From Candidatus Cloacimonadota bacterium (lineage in GTDB: Bacteria > Cloacimonadota > Cloacimonadia > Cloacimonadales > Cloacimonadaceae): a stretch of DNA of 44,737 nucleotides. The stretch is taken from NCBI GenBank assembly GCA_029565535.1, contig JAKQNZ010000091.1:1-44737 (forward strand), in the 5' to 3' direction. Positions 15,863 to 25,306 of the stretch are shown here, one piece after another. The translations under genes were made by a program, and so were the position numbers. Numbering within the stretch: position 1 is the first letter of the stretch; every line of letters starts with the position of its first letter. The notes beneath the pieces are model-generated. The model was not told where the DNA came from and made no database searches. It was given only the letters and a program-made list of their open reading frames with translations.

Positions 15863-17857
15863 CTATTTAAGGATGCAGAATTTGCGCAGCGCCTGCATCC
15901 CCATGGTATCTTCCATGCGCACGAAATAGACCCCCGAAGCACAGTTTTCCAAAGGCACGATAACATGTTCGCTGGGTTGAGGTGATACGTAAGTTTTCAC
16001 TTTTTGGCCTCTTAAGTTGTAAATACTGATGTTCAGGGAAGATAACCAGACCTTATCCTTGCGCTTCAGATGCAAAGCTTTATCCTGATAATACAAAACG
16101 AGATATGGATAAGCCGGAGTATCTATGGAAGCACCGCTCAGGAGGATTTCTTCATTGTTTTGTGCCTCTATCAGCGGTAGTTCCACTTCCTGGTCATGGT
16201 ATTTTATACTCAAGTCCTTCAAATTGTTGGATGATTTATTGGTCAATCTTACACTTAGCAATTCACCGCTTTTCGTTTTACTGATTCCGCTTATCTGCAG
16301 TTTCTCGATGGCCAGCATGCGGTCAAAGATTGTTTCCAGCGTATCTATCCACAGACCCCGGTATTTTTGGTAGTAATTCAGCATCTCGAAGCGTTCGTTC
16401 ACTTCGTCCTTAATCTCGCAGGCTCCGCTATTGTAATCAAAAAAAGCGCCAATGGTGGCGGATTCGTCGAAGCCAAAATGTGTATAAACCACGCAGAGGC
16501 CCTTGGCTGCAAGAAGTGCATCAAGATTTTCCGGTATCAGATTGTGCTTCATGTCCACCAGATATGAATAGCCTTTGTTTTCCCAGGTCTGCATCTTGGT
16601 GCGTCCAAAAAACCAAAGCGGACGGGTCAAACCCTCAAATGCGCTCAGCCGGTGCGGCAAGAAGCCAGGTTCGTCAAAGGAATTGAAGGGGTTTACATTC
16701 AGATTGTCCCCCAGCCAGAAATAATCCACTTGGGAGTCATTTATCGCATTAAGCTGATAATAAGGTGAAGCGGGGTCAAAGCCTTGATAGCAAAGCGCTT
16801 CCGGATTATTTACCCAGGAATGATCGATCCAGGTTCGCACCCCATACTGCTGCATCGTCCCGGTTATGCTGTTATAGGTGGCGGCTGTGGAATCGGCAGT
16901 GTTTGAAAAACTGTGATATCCGATGGTATTGCCATAATCCATCAGTTCCTGCCAAAGATAACCAAGCAACGGTTCAGATGCGCCAAAAACGGTATTGGTT
17001 ACCTTGATGTCGTTGGCGACGAGGCCTGTGGTAAGATACTTTGGGCTACTGGGCAGGGAACTGCCATAATACACAGCTCTCAATTTGCGGTCTGCTTCAC
17101 CGTCGGCGTCGTTGGTGATGCAGAGCGCGGCTTGCTTTTTTCCCAACCAACGATTGATAGTGAGCAACACAGGTCTTTCCGTGAACAGCAGCCAGGACCA
17201 GCTGTCGCTTTGCCCCGGCTGGCGATACAGGCAATCGATCATGATATTGAATTGATCGGTGGGGGCGTTATACAGCCTGGCCAGGTGCGCTGTGTGATCA
17301 TACAGACAAATGGCGTTTTCCTTCAGCATTTCCACGTTGCTACAGCCGTCATAGTTTGAAGCTACGAACCACAGGCTGGTATCGGCAAAGGCAATCTGCA
17401 TAGCCTTGTCCGTATAGGGAATCAAAGCTGTATTGAGAGAAGCATCACGCCTGGCAATGGCTTGAGGGCCGCGATAGAAAGCTTGGGGATTGGCTCCCAG
17501 ATATTCCAGACCAAGATAAAAATCCCTGATTTGCACCGCAGTATGATATTGGGTTCTTATGTTGAATTGCCAGGCCTCTGCTCCCAAACCCGCTCGACGG
17601 CCAAGCGACAGCTCGAAAGAGAGCTTGGAATGGCTGAAAGAGATAACGCTGCTATCGGGATAAATAGTTATAGAGCTGGCGAACTCAAGCGTTTCATAGT
17701 CATATTCCGCATTTTTAGTTTGTAGGTATGGATTTAGCCTAAACTCCTGTCCATTGAAGACTAGGGTGCCAGAATTTGTTAACGGACTTTCTGCGCTAAG
17801 AACCGAGCAAACAATCAGTAGGACAAATACGAGGTAAACAACAATAGAGCGAGCCAT
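15863..17857 (-). CDS. Secreted protein with NodB-like deacetylase fold and type IX-style sorting domain
   Basis: The 664-residue protein has a signal peptide (VYLVFVLLIVCSVLSA) and ends in a sorting domain (SSLNISIYNLRGQKVKTY, then ASGVYFVRMEDT, last residues FCILK). The central region (about 240-500) looks like a divergent polysaccharide-deacetylase barrel: AALCITNDADGE (about 245) would supply the catalytic and metal aspartates, and GNTIGYHSFSN (about 313-323) matches the H-x-x-x-H strand except that the second His is Asn. It may be an inactive or re-purposed deacetylase acting on surface glycan. An AGAGAGGAA Shine-Dalgarno sequence supports the start. It lies 59 bases downstream of the asparagine-synthetase-like gene. 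Confidence 0.72.
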   Translation of the reverse strand: MARSIVVYLVFVLLIVCSVLSAESPLTNSGTLVFNGQEFRLNPYLQTKNAEYDYETLEFASSITIYPDSSVISFSHSKLSFELSLGRRAGLGAEAWQFNIRTQYHTAVQIRDFYLGLEYLGANPQAFYRGPQAIARRDASLNTALIPYTDKAMQIAFADTSLWFVASNYDGCSNVEMLKENAICLYDHTAHLARLYNAPTDQFNIMIDCLYRQPGQSDSWSWLLFTERPVLLTINRWLGKKQAALCITNDADGEADRKLRAVYYGSSLPSSPKYLTTGLVANDIKVTNTVFGASEPLLGYLWQELMDYGNTIGYHSFSNTADSTAATYNSITGTMQQYGVRTWIDHSWVNNPEALCYQGFDPASPYYQLNAINDSQVDYFWLGDNLNVNPFNSFDEPGFLPHRLSAFEGLTRPLWFFGRTKMQTWENKGYSYLVDMKHNLIPENLDALLAAKGLCVVYTHFGFDESATIGAFFDYNSGACEIKDEVNERFEMLNYYQKYRGLWIDTLETIFDRMLAIEKLQISGISKTKSGELLSVRLTNKSSNNLKDLSIKYHDQEVELPLIEAQNNEEILLSGASIDTPAYPYLVLYYQDKALHLKRKDKVWLSSLNISIYNLRGQKVKTYVSPQPSEHVIVPLENCASGVYFVRMEDTMGMQALRKFCILK

Positions 17858-17916
17858 AATTCCTCTCTTTAGAAGCTATGGAATCAGATTGATGCAAATA
17901 TTGTTCCCAAACCTGG

Positions 17917-19557
17917 TTATTCTGGTCTGCCTCTGTCGATGTCCAAGCCCAAAAGGTACTGCAAACCGCGCACCGCGCTATATGCCTGAAATCTTTCGCT
18001 CAGCATTTCGCTGCTAAACATGGTGTTTAGATCGGTTTTTAGCTCCTGGCTTAGCAGATCACGAAGGCTTTCCGGAATCATAAACAGAGGAGTGAATCGC
18101 TCTCTTAGCTGGGTATTCACCTGCCACCAGTAATCAAAAGGATTCATGTTCAGGCGGTTTGGTTTGCCGCTGATTTTCCTCAGCAGCTTGTCCGAACCCC
18201 GCCAGAAGTTATACTTTAGCCTGGCTAAAAGATAGGGATAATTGGCTGGAGCGTTGAACTTCTCCCATACCAGCCTGGCAGCCTGGGGATAACAGCGTTT
18301 CATCCAATCCAGATAAAACCTGGCTCCACTTCTCCAGGCCGGATCAAGGCTGAGGGCATACTGCATGAACTGTGGCTCCATAAAAGGCGATAAGCTGTAG
18401 CCGGAAACCAAACTGGCCAGATCGCCATTGGTGATGCAATTGAAACCGCGGTTTTCCAGCACAAAAAGCTCGTGTACAGGATAATTATCTGCCAGTCCCT
18501 GCAGTTCAGAAGCCAGCTTGGGCAGCAGCCTTTTGGAATAGGCTCCCGCCACCAGATTTACTGCACTGTGTCCTCTGGCCTGGAGATAGGAACCCTTCAT
18601 GATGTCGCCGATCTGGCCGCTGTGCAAAATCCGTTGCTCGTTCGCCGGTAAAAACCGGATCGCCTGATACAGATGCGCCGCACCATGCAGCACGATCTGA
18701 GCTTCGTGATAGATCAGATTATCGTCCAGATGATCCAGGTACCTGCCTTCCTCCAGGGAAAAGAAACGGTAGCCATAACCCAATATTTTGCAGATCTGCA
18801 CTGCAATACTCTGATCCAGATAGCCCGGCTCGGAAAAATTCAGACAATCTACCTGAGCGTAGCCCAGCTCCCTGGCCGTAAAGAGCACCAGCCGGGAATC
18901 CAGCCCTCCGCTTACAAAAGCAAGATGCTTCCGACATTCATCCCTTTCGAAAGCAGCCTTTACCGCAGCGCCAAAGAGATCTTTCAGTTCGCCAAAAGCC
19001 TTGTCCCTGGCTCTGGGTATAGTATTTGTGCAATAACGGAAATAACGCTGTCTGGTGATACCTTGCAGATTTGCCTTTAGCAAGGTGGAAGCTCCAAACT
19101 GCTGGATGCCTGAAATGGTGCTAAACCCTTCCAGCATATAGCCATAGCTAAGCATCATTCTGATCCCCAACTCGTCGGGAACCGAACTGATTCCGTTATC
19201 GGTCAGCAGTTCAACCAGCAATTTGATTGTATCAGCCACTAACAGCAGCTTGTCGCTATGATAGTAGTAAAGCCTGTAGTTATTGCTAGGTGCGCTGTAG
19301 ATGCGCAGTTCCTGATTCGGACCTGAATAATAAAGAGCAAAAAACTGGCCGTGCAAGGCTGCAAGTTCGCTGTCTCGGGTCTGGCTGAGGATAGCCTGCA
19401 GTTTGTGTACGGTATTGCCCTTGATGCCCGTTACGATTCCCCTGAAAAGGCAGAAATCCTCAGAATTACGCACAGTGAAGCTGTCATCTACGGTTTTGGC
19501 CAGATAACGCTGATAAACCTTCAAGCTCCGGCCATCCGGCCAGGCATCGGAAAACAC
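17917..19557 (-). CDS. Asparagine-synthetase-like amidotransferase of a polysaccharide locus
   Basis: The C-terminal half (about 190-480) is an asparagine synthase domain with the ATP-binding SGGLDSR loop (AFVSGGLDSRLVLFTARELG, about 208-227). The N-terminal half resembles the Ntn-type glutaminase domain (ALHGQFFALYYSG, then YYYHSDKLLLVADTIKLL) but has no Met-Cys start, so glutamine-dependent chemistry is doubtful. Such proteins occur in exopolysaccharide clusters and may amidate sugars or peptides. The start is uncertain: the coordinates use a GTG at 19557 without a Shine-Dalgarno sequence. The frame stays open up to 19635 and includes a CTG at 19608 preceded by GGAG, giving LSLTQPEFFCSRLG in front. 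Runs of eight and seven T lie in this stretch. Confidence 0.82.
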   Translation of the reverse strand: MFSDAWPDGRSLKVYQRYLAKTVDDSFTVRNSEDFCLFRGIVTGIKGNTVHKLQAILSQTRDSELAALHGQFFALYYSGPNQELRIYSAPSNNYRLYYYHSDKLLLVADTIKLLVELLTDNGISSVPDELGIRMMLSYGYMLEGFSTISGIQQFGASTLLKANLQGITRQRYFRYCTNTIPRARDKAFGELKDLFGAAVKAAFERDECRKHLAFVSGGLDSRLVLFTARELGYAQVDCLNFSEPGYLDQSIAVQICKILGYGYRFFSLEEGRYLDHLDDNLIYHEAQIVLHGAAHLYQAIRFLPANEQRILHSGQIGDIMKGSYLQARGHSAVNLVAGAYSKRLLPKLASELQGLADNYPVHELFVLENRGFNCITNGDLASLVSGYSLSPFMEPQFMQYALSLDPAWRSGARFYLDWMKRCYPQAARLVWEKFNAPANYPYLLARLKYNFWRGSDKLLRKISGKPNRLNMNPFDYWWQVNTQLRERFTPLFMIPESLRDLLSQELKTDLNTMFSSEMLSERFQAYSAVRGLQYLLGLDIDRGRPE

Positions 19558-19635
19558 AAGGCTCTGGCCGAGCCTGGAGCAAAAAAACTCGGGCTGCGTT
19601 AAACTCAGGCAAAAAAAACTCCGTTCAGCCAGGGC

Positions 19636-22152
19636 TTACTCTCCAGGTTCTACGAACTTTCCGCCCGCATTTACCACCGAGCCTTCCATCCTGATCACCC
19701 GGCCATGCACGATCACTTCGCTGCCCTTGCTAAGGGTAAGGCTGGATCCTGGCAACAGAATCAAATCCCCTTCACAAACTATCTTGCCTTGTTTGGCAAT
19801 CAGGGTTTTGCCGCCCAATATCAAGGGATGGGTAAAGCGGTAAGAGCCTTTTTTCACTTTTGCAGGAAGGCTGCTGACCAAGCTAAGCATGCGTCCTTCG
19901 CCTGCTGCCAGGCTAAGCTCCACCCTGTCCTTTTTTCCCACCCAAAGGCTGTTGTCGTAGGGATCATAAAGAGCCGGAGCTGGACCCAGCAGGTTTTTCT
20001 GCAAGTGCAAACGCAGGGTTTGCGGTTTATAGGCACTGAAGTATTTTGCATAATTATCGGGATGTACCTGATCTGGATTGGCGGGGCCATCCTTGCCGGG
20101 TTTATTGAAATAGTCGGTTCTGCGGTTCACCGCCATCACGGTTAGCTGGTTTGCTTCATTCAGATAATACCCGCACTCAATATAGCCGGAATAGTCTCCT
20201 CCTCCGCTTTTTACTACCTGGGTTTGAGTAATACCCATTGCAGCTACGGTCTTGGCGGGCGTCTGCTTGTTCTTTTGGGCAGTATCCGCCCCCAGCCATT
20301 TCAGTTCCAAGAGGTGTTTGGCATAGTATTTGGCGCGGGGATTGGCGTTTTTAACGGGTTCATACAGGTATTGATATTCTTTTGCCAAGCCATCGGGAGC
20401 AGCTATTATGGGAGCGTATTCGCCGGAACCGTCCTTCTGCACGAAGCCATGCAGCCGGTAATGCATAATGCCATCCGGCTGATAACACAGCGGCAGATAG
20501 ATCAGGGCAAGCTGAGTAGCCTGAGGCGGCATACACCAGGAAAGCCACTGTTTACCGCTCCACCAGCCAGCAGCCTGCACCACAGGATAAAATTTCCGTT
20601 CAGGGCGTTTCAGGCTGTATTCCTTGCATTCCCGGTAGGTTTTCAACATCCTGTTTTGCAGCACTTCCTGGATAAAATTCGATTCTTTAGGAGCGTAGCG
20701 CAGGCCGGGTTTTACCGGATAGATATCGGTCATCATATAATCCGGCTCCAGAAACTCTCTCGCAAAGGCTACATGGTCATAATAGGTCTGTCCGTCATCC
20801 ATGGCGAGTTCACGGTATTTAGTGTCGTAGATTGTGGTCATTGTGCTGTATCCGGTTTTGGGCAGCATTTCGCGCAGAAGTTTCAGGCTGCTAAGATTGG
20901 CCTGGAATGGTTCATCCATGGTATAAAAGTGCTTTATCACGTCGCCGTGAGGAAGTTTCAAAAACTTATCCACTCGCTGTTTGATCTTTTCGGCATAAAC
21001 ATCTGGTTGGGTACGCAAATTGCGATAAATCTGGTCTTCGATTTCGATATAGTCCAGACTGAGCTCGCAGTTGCCATGCCAATAAAGCAGCGGACTCAGA
21101 CCGCGGATATTGAACCACCACCAGGAATCCTCATTGGCGGGATTATGATCCAGGTCAGCGGTAAGCAGTTTGGTTTGTTTCAGTTGCTCGTAGCTAATGG
21201 CATATTCCAGTTCGATAAAGCCATTGGGCTTGCCCAGGCGCAAATAATCCTCGTAGCTGAAGATTCCCTGTTTGGCGTTTGCACTTTGCAAGGTGATTTT
21301 TCCCGGAGCAGCACTCTTTTCCTTGAAGATGCCTTCCACTTTTACGCTGGGCTCATTGCTCAGGGCAAGGTTTAGCTGGGCTGCGGTTTCCAGTTCATTC
21401 TGCTTACCCATTTTTCCAGTTGGCGAAACCGTAAAAAGCGGGGTGGAAGCGGAAATGGAAGGGCTAAATCCGCTCAGTTTGAGCCGAAAGCGAAAGTAAA
21501 GCGAGTCCGTATCCGGCCCTTTGCCTTTTTGAGTGTTGTATAGCCTTATCTCATCGCTCAGCTTTACTGCATTGCCGTTTTTATCCTTCCAGCGATAAGT
21601 GATATCAGTATAGGCATATCCGGCTTTGTCACGGCCTGGAAGGCAATTCCAAACATGCCCATAGGAAGCTCCCGCATCCGAACTGGCCTGGCCGATGCGT
21701 GGCTCAGCCTTGGCGTTGTTTGTGCCGATAACCGTGCCGTACCAGTAAAGAGAAGACAGGTTATCCTTGGGCTTTACCGCCTTGGCATCGCTGAATTCTG
21801 CTTCAAAGCGATAGGCAAAACTGGTGCTCAGCGCTACGAGCGCGTAGTGCCTACTGTCGCCGGGGTCATTGCTCCAGCATTTATCGGTCAGCAGCGCATC
21901 CAGCTTGTTTGCGTCCAGAATCTTCAGCAGTTCATCCAGGTTTTTGTCGCTGTTATTGGTATCCATCACCGTCATGTTGTAGCCCAGTTCCTGCATCCGC
22001 TGAGCCAGATATTCGTTATTGTTGGCGAAAAAACCGCCAGTGTTTTGAAGGTAAGAATAGATTCCAAAGGGATAGTGATCCGAGTATTTGGCTGCCAGGC
22101 TGATACTTAGCAGCCAGAACAGCAGCCCAAACAAGCTTATGCGCTTTATCAT
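19636..22152 (-). CDS. Large secreted protein, possible TIM-barrel glycoside hydrolase-like
   Basis: The 838-residue protein has a signal peptide (MIKRISLFGLLFWLLSISLA) and a GGAG Shine-Dalgarno sequence. I do not recognise the family with certainty. The middle (about 370-560) has features of a carbohydrate-active TIM barrel: KHFYTMDEPFQANLSS, FLEPDYMMTDIYPVKPG, then PVVQAAGWWSG, with acidic residues at strand ends. A C-terminal stretch (about 770-838, GGKTLIAKQGKIVCEGDLI, then GSSLTLSKGSEVIVHG) resembles a right-handed beta-helix or adhesin-like strand repeat. No sorting domain is seen. It starts 12 bases after serS, with the asparagine-synthetase-like gene downstream, which suggests a role in surface glycan handling. 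A 383-residue open frame on the opposite strand is a shadow. Confidence 0.75.
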   Translation of the reverse strand: MIKRISLFGLLFWLLSISLAAKYSDHYPFGIYSYLQNTGGFFANNNEYLAQRMQELGYNMTVMDTNNSDKNLDELLKILDANKLDALLTDKCWSNDPGDSRHYALVALSTSFAYRFEAEFSDAKAVKPKDNLSSLYWYGTVIGTNNAKAEPRIGQASSDAGASYGHVWNCLPGRDKAGYAYTDITYRWKDKNGNAVKLSDEIRLYNTQKGKGPDTDSLYFRFRLKLSGFSPSISASTPLFTVSPTGKMGKQNELETAAQLNLALSNEPSVKVEGIFKEKSAAPGKITLQSANAKQGIFSYEDYLRLGKPNGFIELEYAISYEQLKQTKLLTADLDHNPANEDSWWWFNIRGLSPLLYWHGNCELSLDYIEIEDQIYRNLRTQPDVYAEKIKQRVDKFLKLPHGDVIKHFYTMDEPFQANLSSLKLLREMLPKTGYSTMTTIYDTKYRELAMDDGQTYYDHVAFAREFLEPDYMMTDIYPVKPGLRYAPKESNFIQEVLQNRMLKTYRECKEYSLKRPERKFYPVVQAAGWWSGKQWLSWCMPPQATQLALIYLPLCYQPDGIMHYRLHGFVQKDGSGEYAPIIAAPDGLAKEYQYLYEPVKNANPRAKYYAKHLLELKWLGADTAQKNKQTPAKTVAAMGITQTQVVKSGGGDYSGYIECGYYLNEANQLTVMAVNRRTDYFNKPGKDGPANPDQVHPDNYAKYFSAYKPQTLRLHLQKNLLGPAPALYDPYDNSLWVGKKDRVELSLAAGEGRMLSLVSSLPAKVKKGSYRFTHPLILGGKTLIAKQGKIVCEGDLILLPGSSLTLSKGSEVIVHGRVIRMEGSVVNAGGKFVEPGE

Positions 22153-22164
22153 AATAGCTTTCTC

Positions 22165-23424
22165 CTATAGTTTGATGCCCAGCCAGGGCTGTAACACAGG
22201 CGGGATCAAAATGCTCCCATCAGCTTGCTGATAGGTCTCCAAAAGTGCGATCATCAGCCGGGGCGTGGCAAGTCCGGATCCGTTCAGAGTATGCACGTGC
22301 CGCACCTTGCCGTCTTTGTCCTTATAACGGATATTGGCGCGCCTGGCTTGGAACTCCCCAAAATTGCTCACTGAGCTCACTTCCAGGTATTTTCCCGTTC
22401 CAGGGGCCCAAACTTCCAGGTCGTAAGTGCGCTGGGAGGCAAAGGACAGATCCCCGGTGCAGAGATTTACAACCCGGTAGTGCAGTCCAAAGGCCTGCAA
22501 TATGGCCTCGGCATTGGCCAGCATCTCTTCCAGGGCTTGTGCAGAACCTTCCGGCTCCACAAAGCGAACCATCTCCACCTTGTTGAATTGATGCAGCCTC
22601 TGTAAACCGCGGGTATCCTTGCCATAGGAACCGGCTTCACGCCTGAAACAAGGTGTGTAGGATACGTAGCACTTGGGAAGGTCCTTGTAGCTGAGCACCT
22701 CATCGGCATATATGTTCGTAACAGGCACTTCCGCCGTGGGAATCAAGAAGAGATCGTCCTCATTAATGTGATACATATCTTCTTCCAGCTTTGGCAATTG
22801 CCCGGTTCCGGTCATGGTTTTGCGGTTGACCGCCAGGGGTACCATCAGTTCTTCATATCCGTGTTTTTGCTGGTGAAACTCGAGCATAAAGCTTATCAAA
22901 GCCCGTTCCAGACGAGCCCCAAAACCAGTATAGATTGGAAACCCGCTTCCGGAGATCTTGGCACCCCGGGGCAGATCGAGCAGCTTATTTTGCGTGGCGA
23001 TCTCCAGATGGTCTTTGGCTTCGAAACCAAGTTCAGGCTGTTTACCCCAGATTTTCGCGATGGTATTGGCCGTTTCGTCTTTGCCGATTGGCACTTCCGG
23101 CTGGGGTACATTGGGAATGGTAAGCAACAGGCGGTCAAACTCCTCATTCACGCCATTCAGGTTGGCCGCAACCAGCTTTATCTCTTCGGCCACCTGAGAC
23201 ATTTCAGCCAATTCCCTGTCTGCGTTTTCCCTGGCTTTCTTCTTCTGGGCTATCACCTGAGAAACGCTGTTCTGACGCGCCTTAATGGTATCGAAATCAA
23301 ATTGAAGTTTGCGCCGCTGCTCATCCAGAGCCAAAAGGGTGTCCAGATCGGCCTTTTCATTCTTGTTGCTTATCGCTGTCTTCATCAGTTCCACATTGCT
23401 GCGGATAAACTTGATATCTATCAT
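22165..23424 (-). CDS. serS: Seryl-tRNA synthetase
   Basis: The 419-residue class II synthetase charges tRNA-Ser (and tRNA-Sec where present). The N-terminal coiled-coil tRNA arm (about 1-105) contains RRKLQFDFDTIKARQNSVS. Catalytic motifs follow: a motif 1 region near RALISFMLEFH, motif 2 FRREAGSYGKDTRGLQRLHQ (about 255-275) with the TAEVPVTN serine-binding segment before it, and motif 3 GSGLATPRLMIALLE (about 382-396). Length and ending (LQPWLG) are normal. A GGAG Shine-Dalgarno sequence supports the ATG. It follows tpiA by 91 bases. Confidence 0.98.
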   Translation of the reverse strand: MIDIKFIRSNVELMKTAISNKNEKADLDTLLALDEQRRKLQFDFDTIKARQNSVSQVIAQKKKARENADRELAEMSQVAEEIKLVAANLNGVNEEFDRLLLTIPNVPQPEVPIGKDETANTIAKIWGKQPELGFEAKDHLEIATQNKLLDLPRGAKISGSGFPIYTGFGARLERALISFMLEFHQQKHGYEELMVPLAVNRKTMTGTGQLPKLEEDMYHINEDDLFLIPTAEVPVTNIYADEVLSYKDLPKCYVSYTPCFRREAGSYGKDTRGLQRLHQFNKVEMVRFVEPEGSAQALEEMLANAEAILQAFGLHYRVVNLCTGDLSFASQRTYDLEVWAPGTGKYLEVSSVSNFGEFQARRANIRYKDKDGKVRHVHTLNGSGLATPRLMIALLETYQQADGSILIPPVLQPWLGIKL

Positions 23425-23515
23425 TGTTTTAACTCCTTAGTTCAATATACTTTAATGACTTTGATCACCTACCTGAAACCCAGAAATACCAATATAAGCC
23501 GATACTCGATAAAAC

Positions 23516-24286
23516 CTAAGTTAAGCCTATCGCGGTATTTATCATCGCCAGAAAGTCGTTTTCCTTCAGTGACGCGCCGCCAATCAAGCCGCCGTCTATG
23601 TCTGAGCATTCCAGCAGTTCCTTAATGTTATCGGGTTTTACACTGCCTCCATAGAGGATGGAAAGGTTTTGCGCCACGCTTTGCCCATAGGTTTCGCCAA
23701 TCCATTTGCGGATGATGGCATGCACTTCCTGAGCTTGTTGAGGAGTGGCGGTTCTGCCGGTTCCGATTGCCCAAACAGGTTCGTAGGCGATGATGATCTC
23801 TGTTCCGCTTTCCAGTTTCAAGTCTTTCAGACCGCCTTCCAGCTGGCTCAGCACCACTTTTTCGGTATCTCCGGCATCTCTTTGGGCCAGAGTTTCGCCA
23901 ATGCAAACGATGGGGACAAGGCCCTGGTCCAGAAGTTTAAAAAGCCTCTGATTCACGCTGGCATCCGTTTCGCAGTGGTACTGGCGGCGCTCAGAATGGC
24001 CTATAATGCAGTATTTCAGGCCTAAAGAAGCCAGCATGGGAGCCGATACCTCACCTGTATATGCACCATCATTGCGCTCAGAAACATCCTGGGCGGATAC
24101 CATCAAGGGCGAAGCGAAGGCTTCTCTCAGCGCTTCCGTTAAAAAGGGGTAGGCAGGAGCCACAAGGGGGATCACTCTGCCCAAATCCAGTTTGTTTAGC
24201 TGGGGAACCACAGCTTGCAGGAAACTCCTGGTTTCGCCCAAACCTTTGTTCATCTTCCAGTTACCGGCGATAATCAGCTTGCGCAT
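23516..24286 (-). CDS. tpiA: Triosephosphate isomerase
   Basis: The 256-residue glycolytic enzyme interconverts dihydroxyacetone phosphate and glyceraldehyde-3-phosphate. All signatures are present: GNWKMNKG at the start (Asn/Lys of the active site), IIGHSERRQY with the catalytic His (about 98), AYEPVWAIGTGRTATP with the catalytic Glu and the flexible loop (about 169-184), and YGGSVKPDN and GGLIGGASL for phosphate binding. A GAGGTG Shine-Dalgarno sequence supports the start. The gene is divergent from the DUF4097-like lipoprotein; the gap 24287-24463 should hold both promoters. Confidence 0.98.
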   Translation of the reverse strand: MRKLIIAGNWKMNKGLGETRSFLQAVVPQLNKLDLGRVIPLVAPAYPFLTEALREAFASPLMVSAQDVSERNDGAYTGEVSAPMLASLGLKYCIIGHSERRQYHCETDASVNQRLFKLLDQGLVPIVCIGETLAQRDAGDTEKVVLSQLEGGLKDLKLESGTEIIIAYEPVWAIGTGRTATPQQAQEVHAIIRKWIGETYGQSVAQNLSILYGGSVKPDNIKELLECSDIDGGLIGGASLKENDFLAMINTAIGLT

Positions 24287-24463
24287 TGCCGCACCTCACT
24301 TTTTTCATTTGGAATATACAATCCTTTGAATCTGCTCAAAAGGTCAAGCGTTTTCTTAATGAACCTCTACAGAGAACTGAACAATTGACGATACCATCTC
24401 ACTCCTTGCCAACCCAGGCAATTCCGGTTAAAATATTTCAAAAAACCTATGGAGAAAGTTATT

Positions 24464-25132
24464 ATGAGCAAAATTTACCGTATCTTCGCAATCGCGCTGA
24501 TCCTGCTAAATACCATTTTCCTCTATTCTTGCAAGGGTTCGGCGGGATACTTCAAGGACGTGGTGGATAATAAAACCCTGAACAGCGTTCTGGTGGATGG
24601 AATTCCCTTGGAACACAAAGGTGAGATTGGCATAAACGATAATTATTCCTCCAGCCGCCTGGAAATAAGCCAGGGAACTATGTTTGCAGAGTTAAACGGC
24701 AGTCCCGAAGCCAAGGTGAATCTGAAGGTGGAATACCTGGAGTTTCAGCCTGGCGACGCTTCCATAACCCTTGAAGACGGGGAATTGAAGACCAGCAGCA
24801 AATCCGGAAACCCCGTGGCCATCACCAGAATAAGCGGCAGCATACCCGAAAAACTTGGCCTGAACCTGGAAATCGGAACAGGAAGCGTGAAGCTGAATAA
24901 CCTGAAAGGGAACCAGATAGTAAACATCGATACAGGAACCGGAAGCATTATCCTGAACGGATGCAGCTTGGATAAACTGAGTGCAAACAGCGGTACCGGA
25001 AACGTTTCCTTAAGCGCTTGCAAGATCAATAGCGCTGAGATCGACACCGGCACGGGAGACATTATCCTGCAAAATAGCCAGGTTGGCAAACGGGAGTTCA
25101 ACACAGGTACAGGAAAAGTGATTGATAAGTAA
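24464..25132 (+). CDS. DUF4097-like lipoprotein with repeated DTGTG beta turns
   Basis: The 222-residue protein has a lipoprotein signal ending in FLYSC (lipobox Cys about 23). The C-terminal half is built of regular repeats, LEIGTGSVKLNNL, DTGTGSIILNG, NSGTGNVSLSA, DTGTGDIILQN and NTGTGKVIDK, which matches the DUF4097/adhesin-like beta-solenoid pattern. These proteins are exported; their role is not established. The start is the second ATG (24464), because GGAGAAAG stands eight bases before it and overlaps the earlier in-frame ATG at 24449. It is monocistronic and convergent with the radical SAM gene. Confidence 0.85.
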   Translation: MSKIYRIFAIALILLNTIFLYSCKGSAGYFKDVVDNKTLNSVLVDGIPLEHKGEIGINDNYSSSRLEISQGTMFAELNGSPEAKVNLKVEYLEFQPGDASITLEDGELKTSSKSGNPVAITRISGSIPEKLGLNLEIGTGSVKLNNLKGNQIVNIDTGTGSIILNGCSLDKLSANSGTGNVSLSACKINSAEIDTGTGDIILQNSQVGKREFNTGTGKVIDK

Positions 25133-25182
25133 GAACACGGATATCTCGGATTCAACGGATTAACAATTGTCTAATCTGCTGC

Positions 25183-25306
25183 ACCAGAACTCCAAACCCA
25201 TACCCATCCTATACTTACCATATGTTTATAAGATGGGTAAAGGATGGGAACAGGATGGGGTCGGCCGAGCCTTAGCTATAATGGCAATTGCGGCAAAGCT
25301 GTAGGA
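25183..25306 (+). repeat. Dispersed hairpin repeat, copy 3, overlapping the radical SAM 3' end
   Basis: The 35-bp palindromic core is at 25203-25237 (arms CCCATCCTATA and TATAAGATGGG), preceded by CCAGAACTCCAAACCCATA and followed by GGGGTCGGCCGAGCC and TAGCTATAATGGCAATTGCGG. The last module, read on minus, is the end of the radical SAM coding region (LCRNCHYS and the stop at 25272). The core lies between two convergent genes and could act as a weak bidirectional stop, but there is no T-tract. Confidence 0.85.

Noticed and set aside
20224-21375. A 383-codon open frame on the plus strand
   Set aside because: It is fully antisense to the 838-residue secreted protein, which has a signal peptide and a good ribosome site. 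The antisense product is a Phe/Ile/Gln-rich mirror typical of shadow frames.
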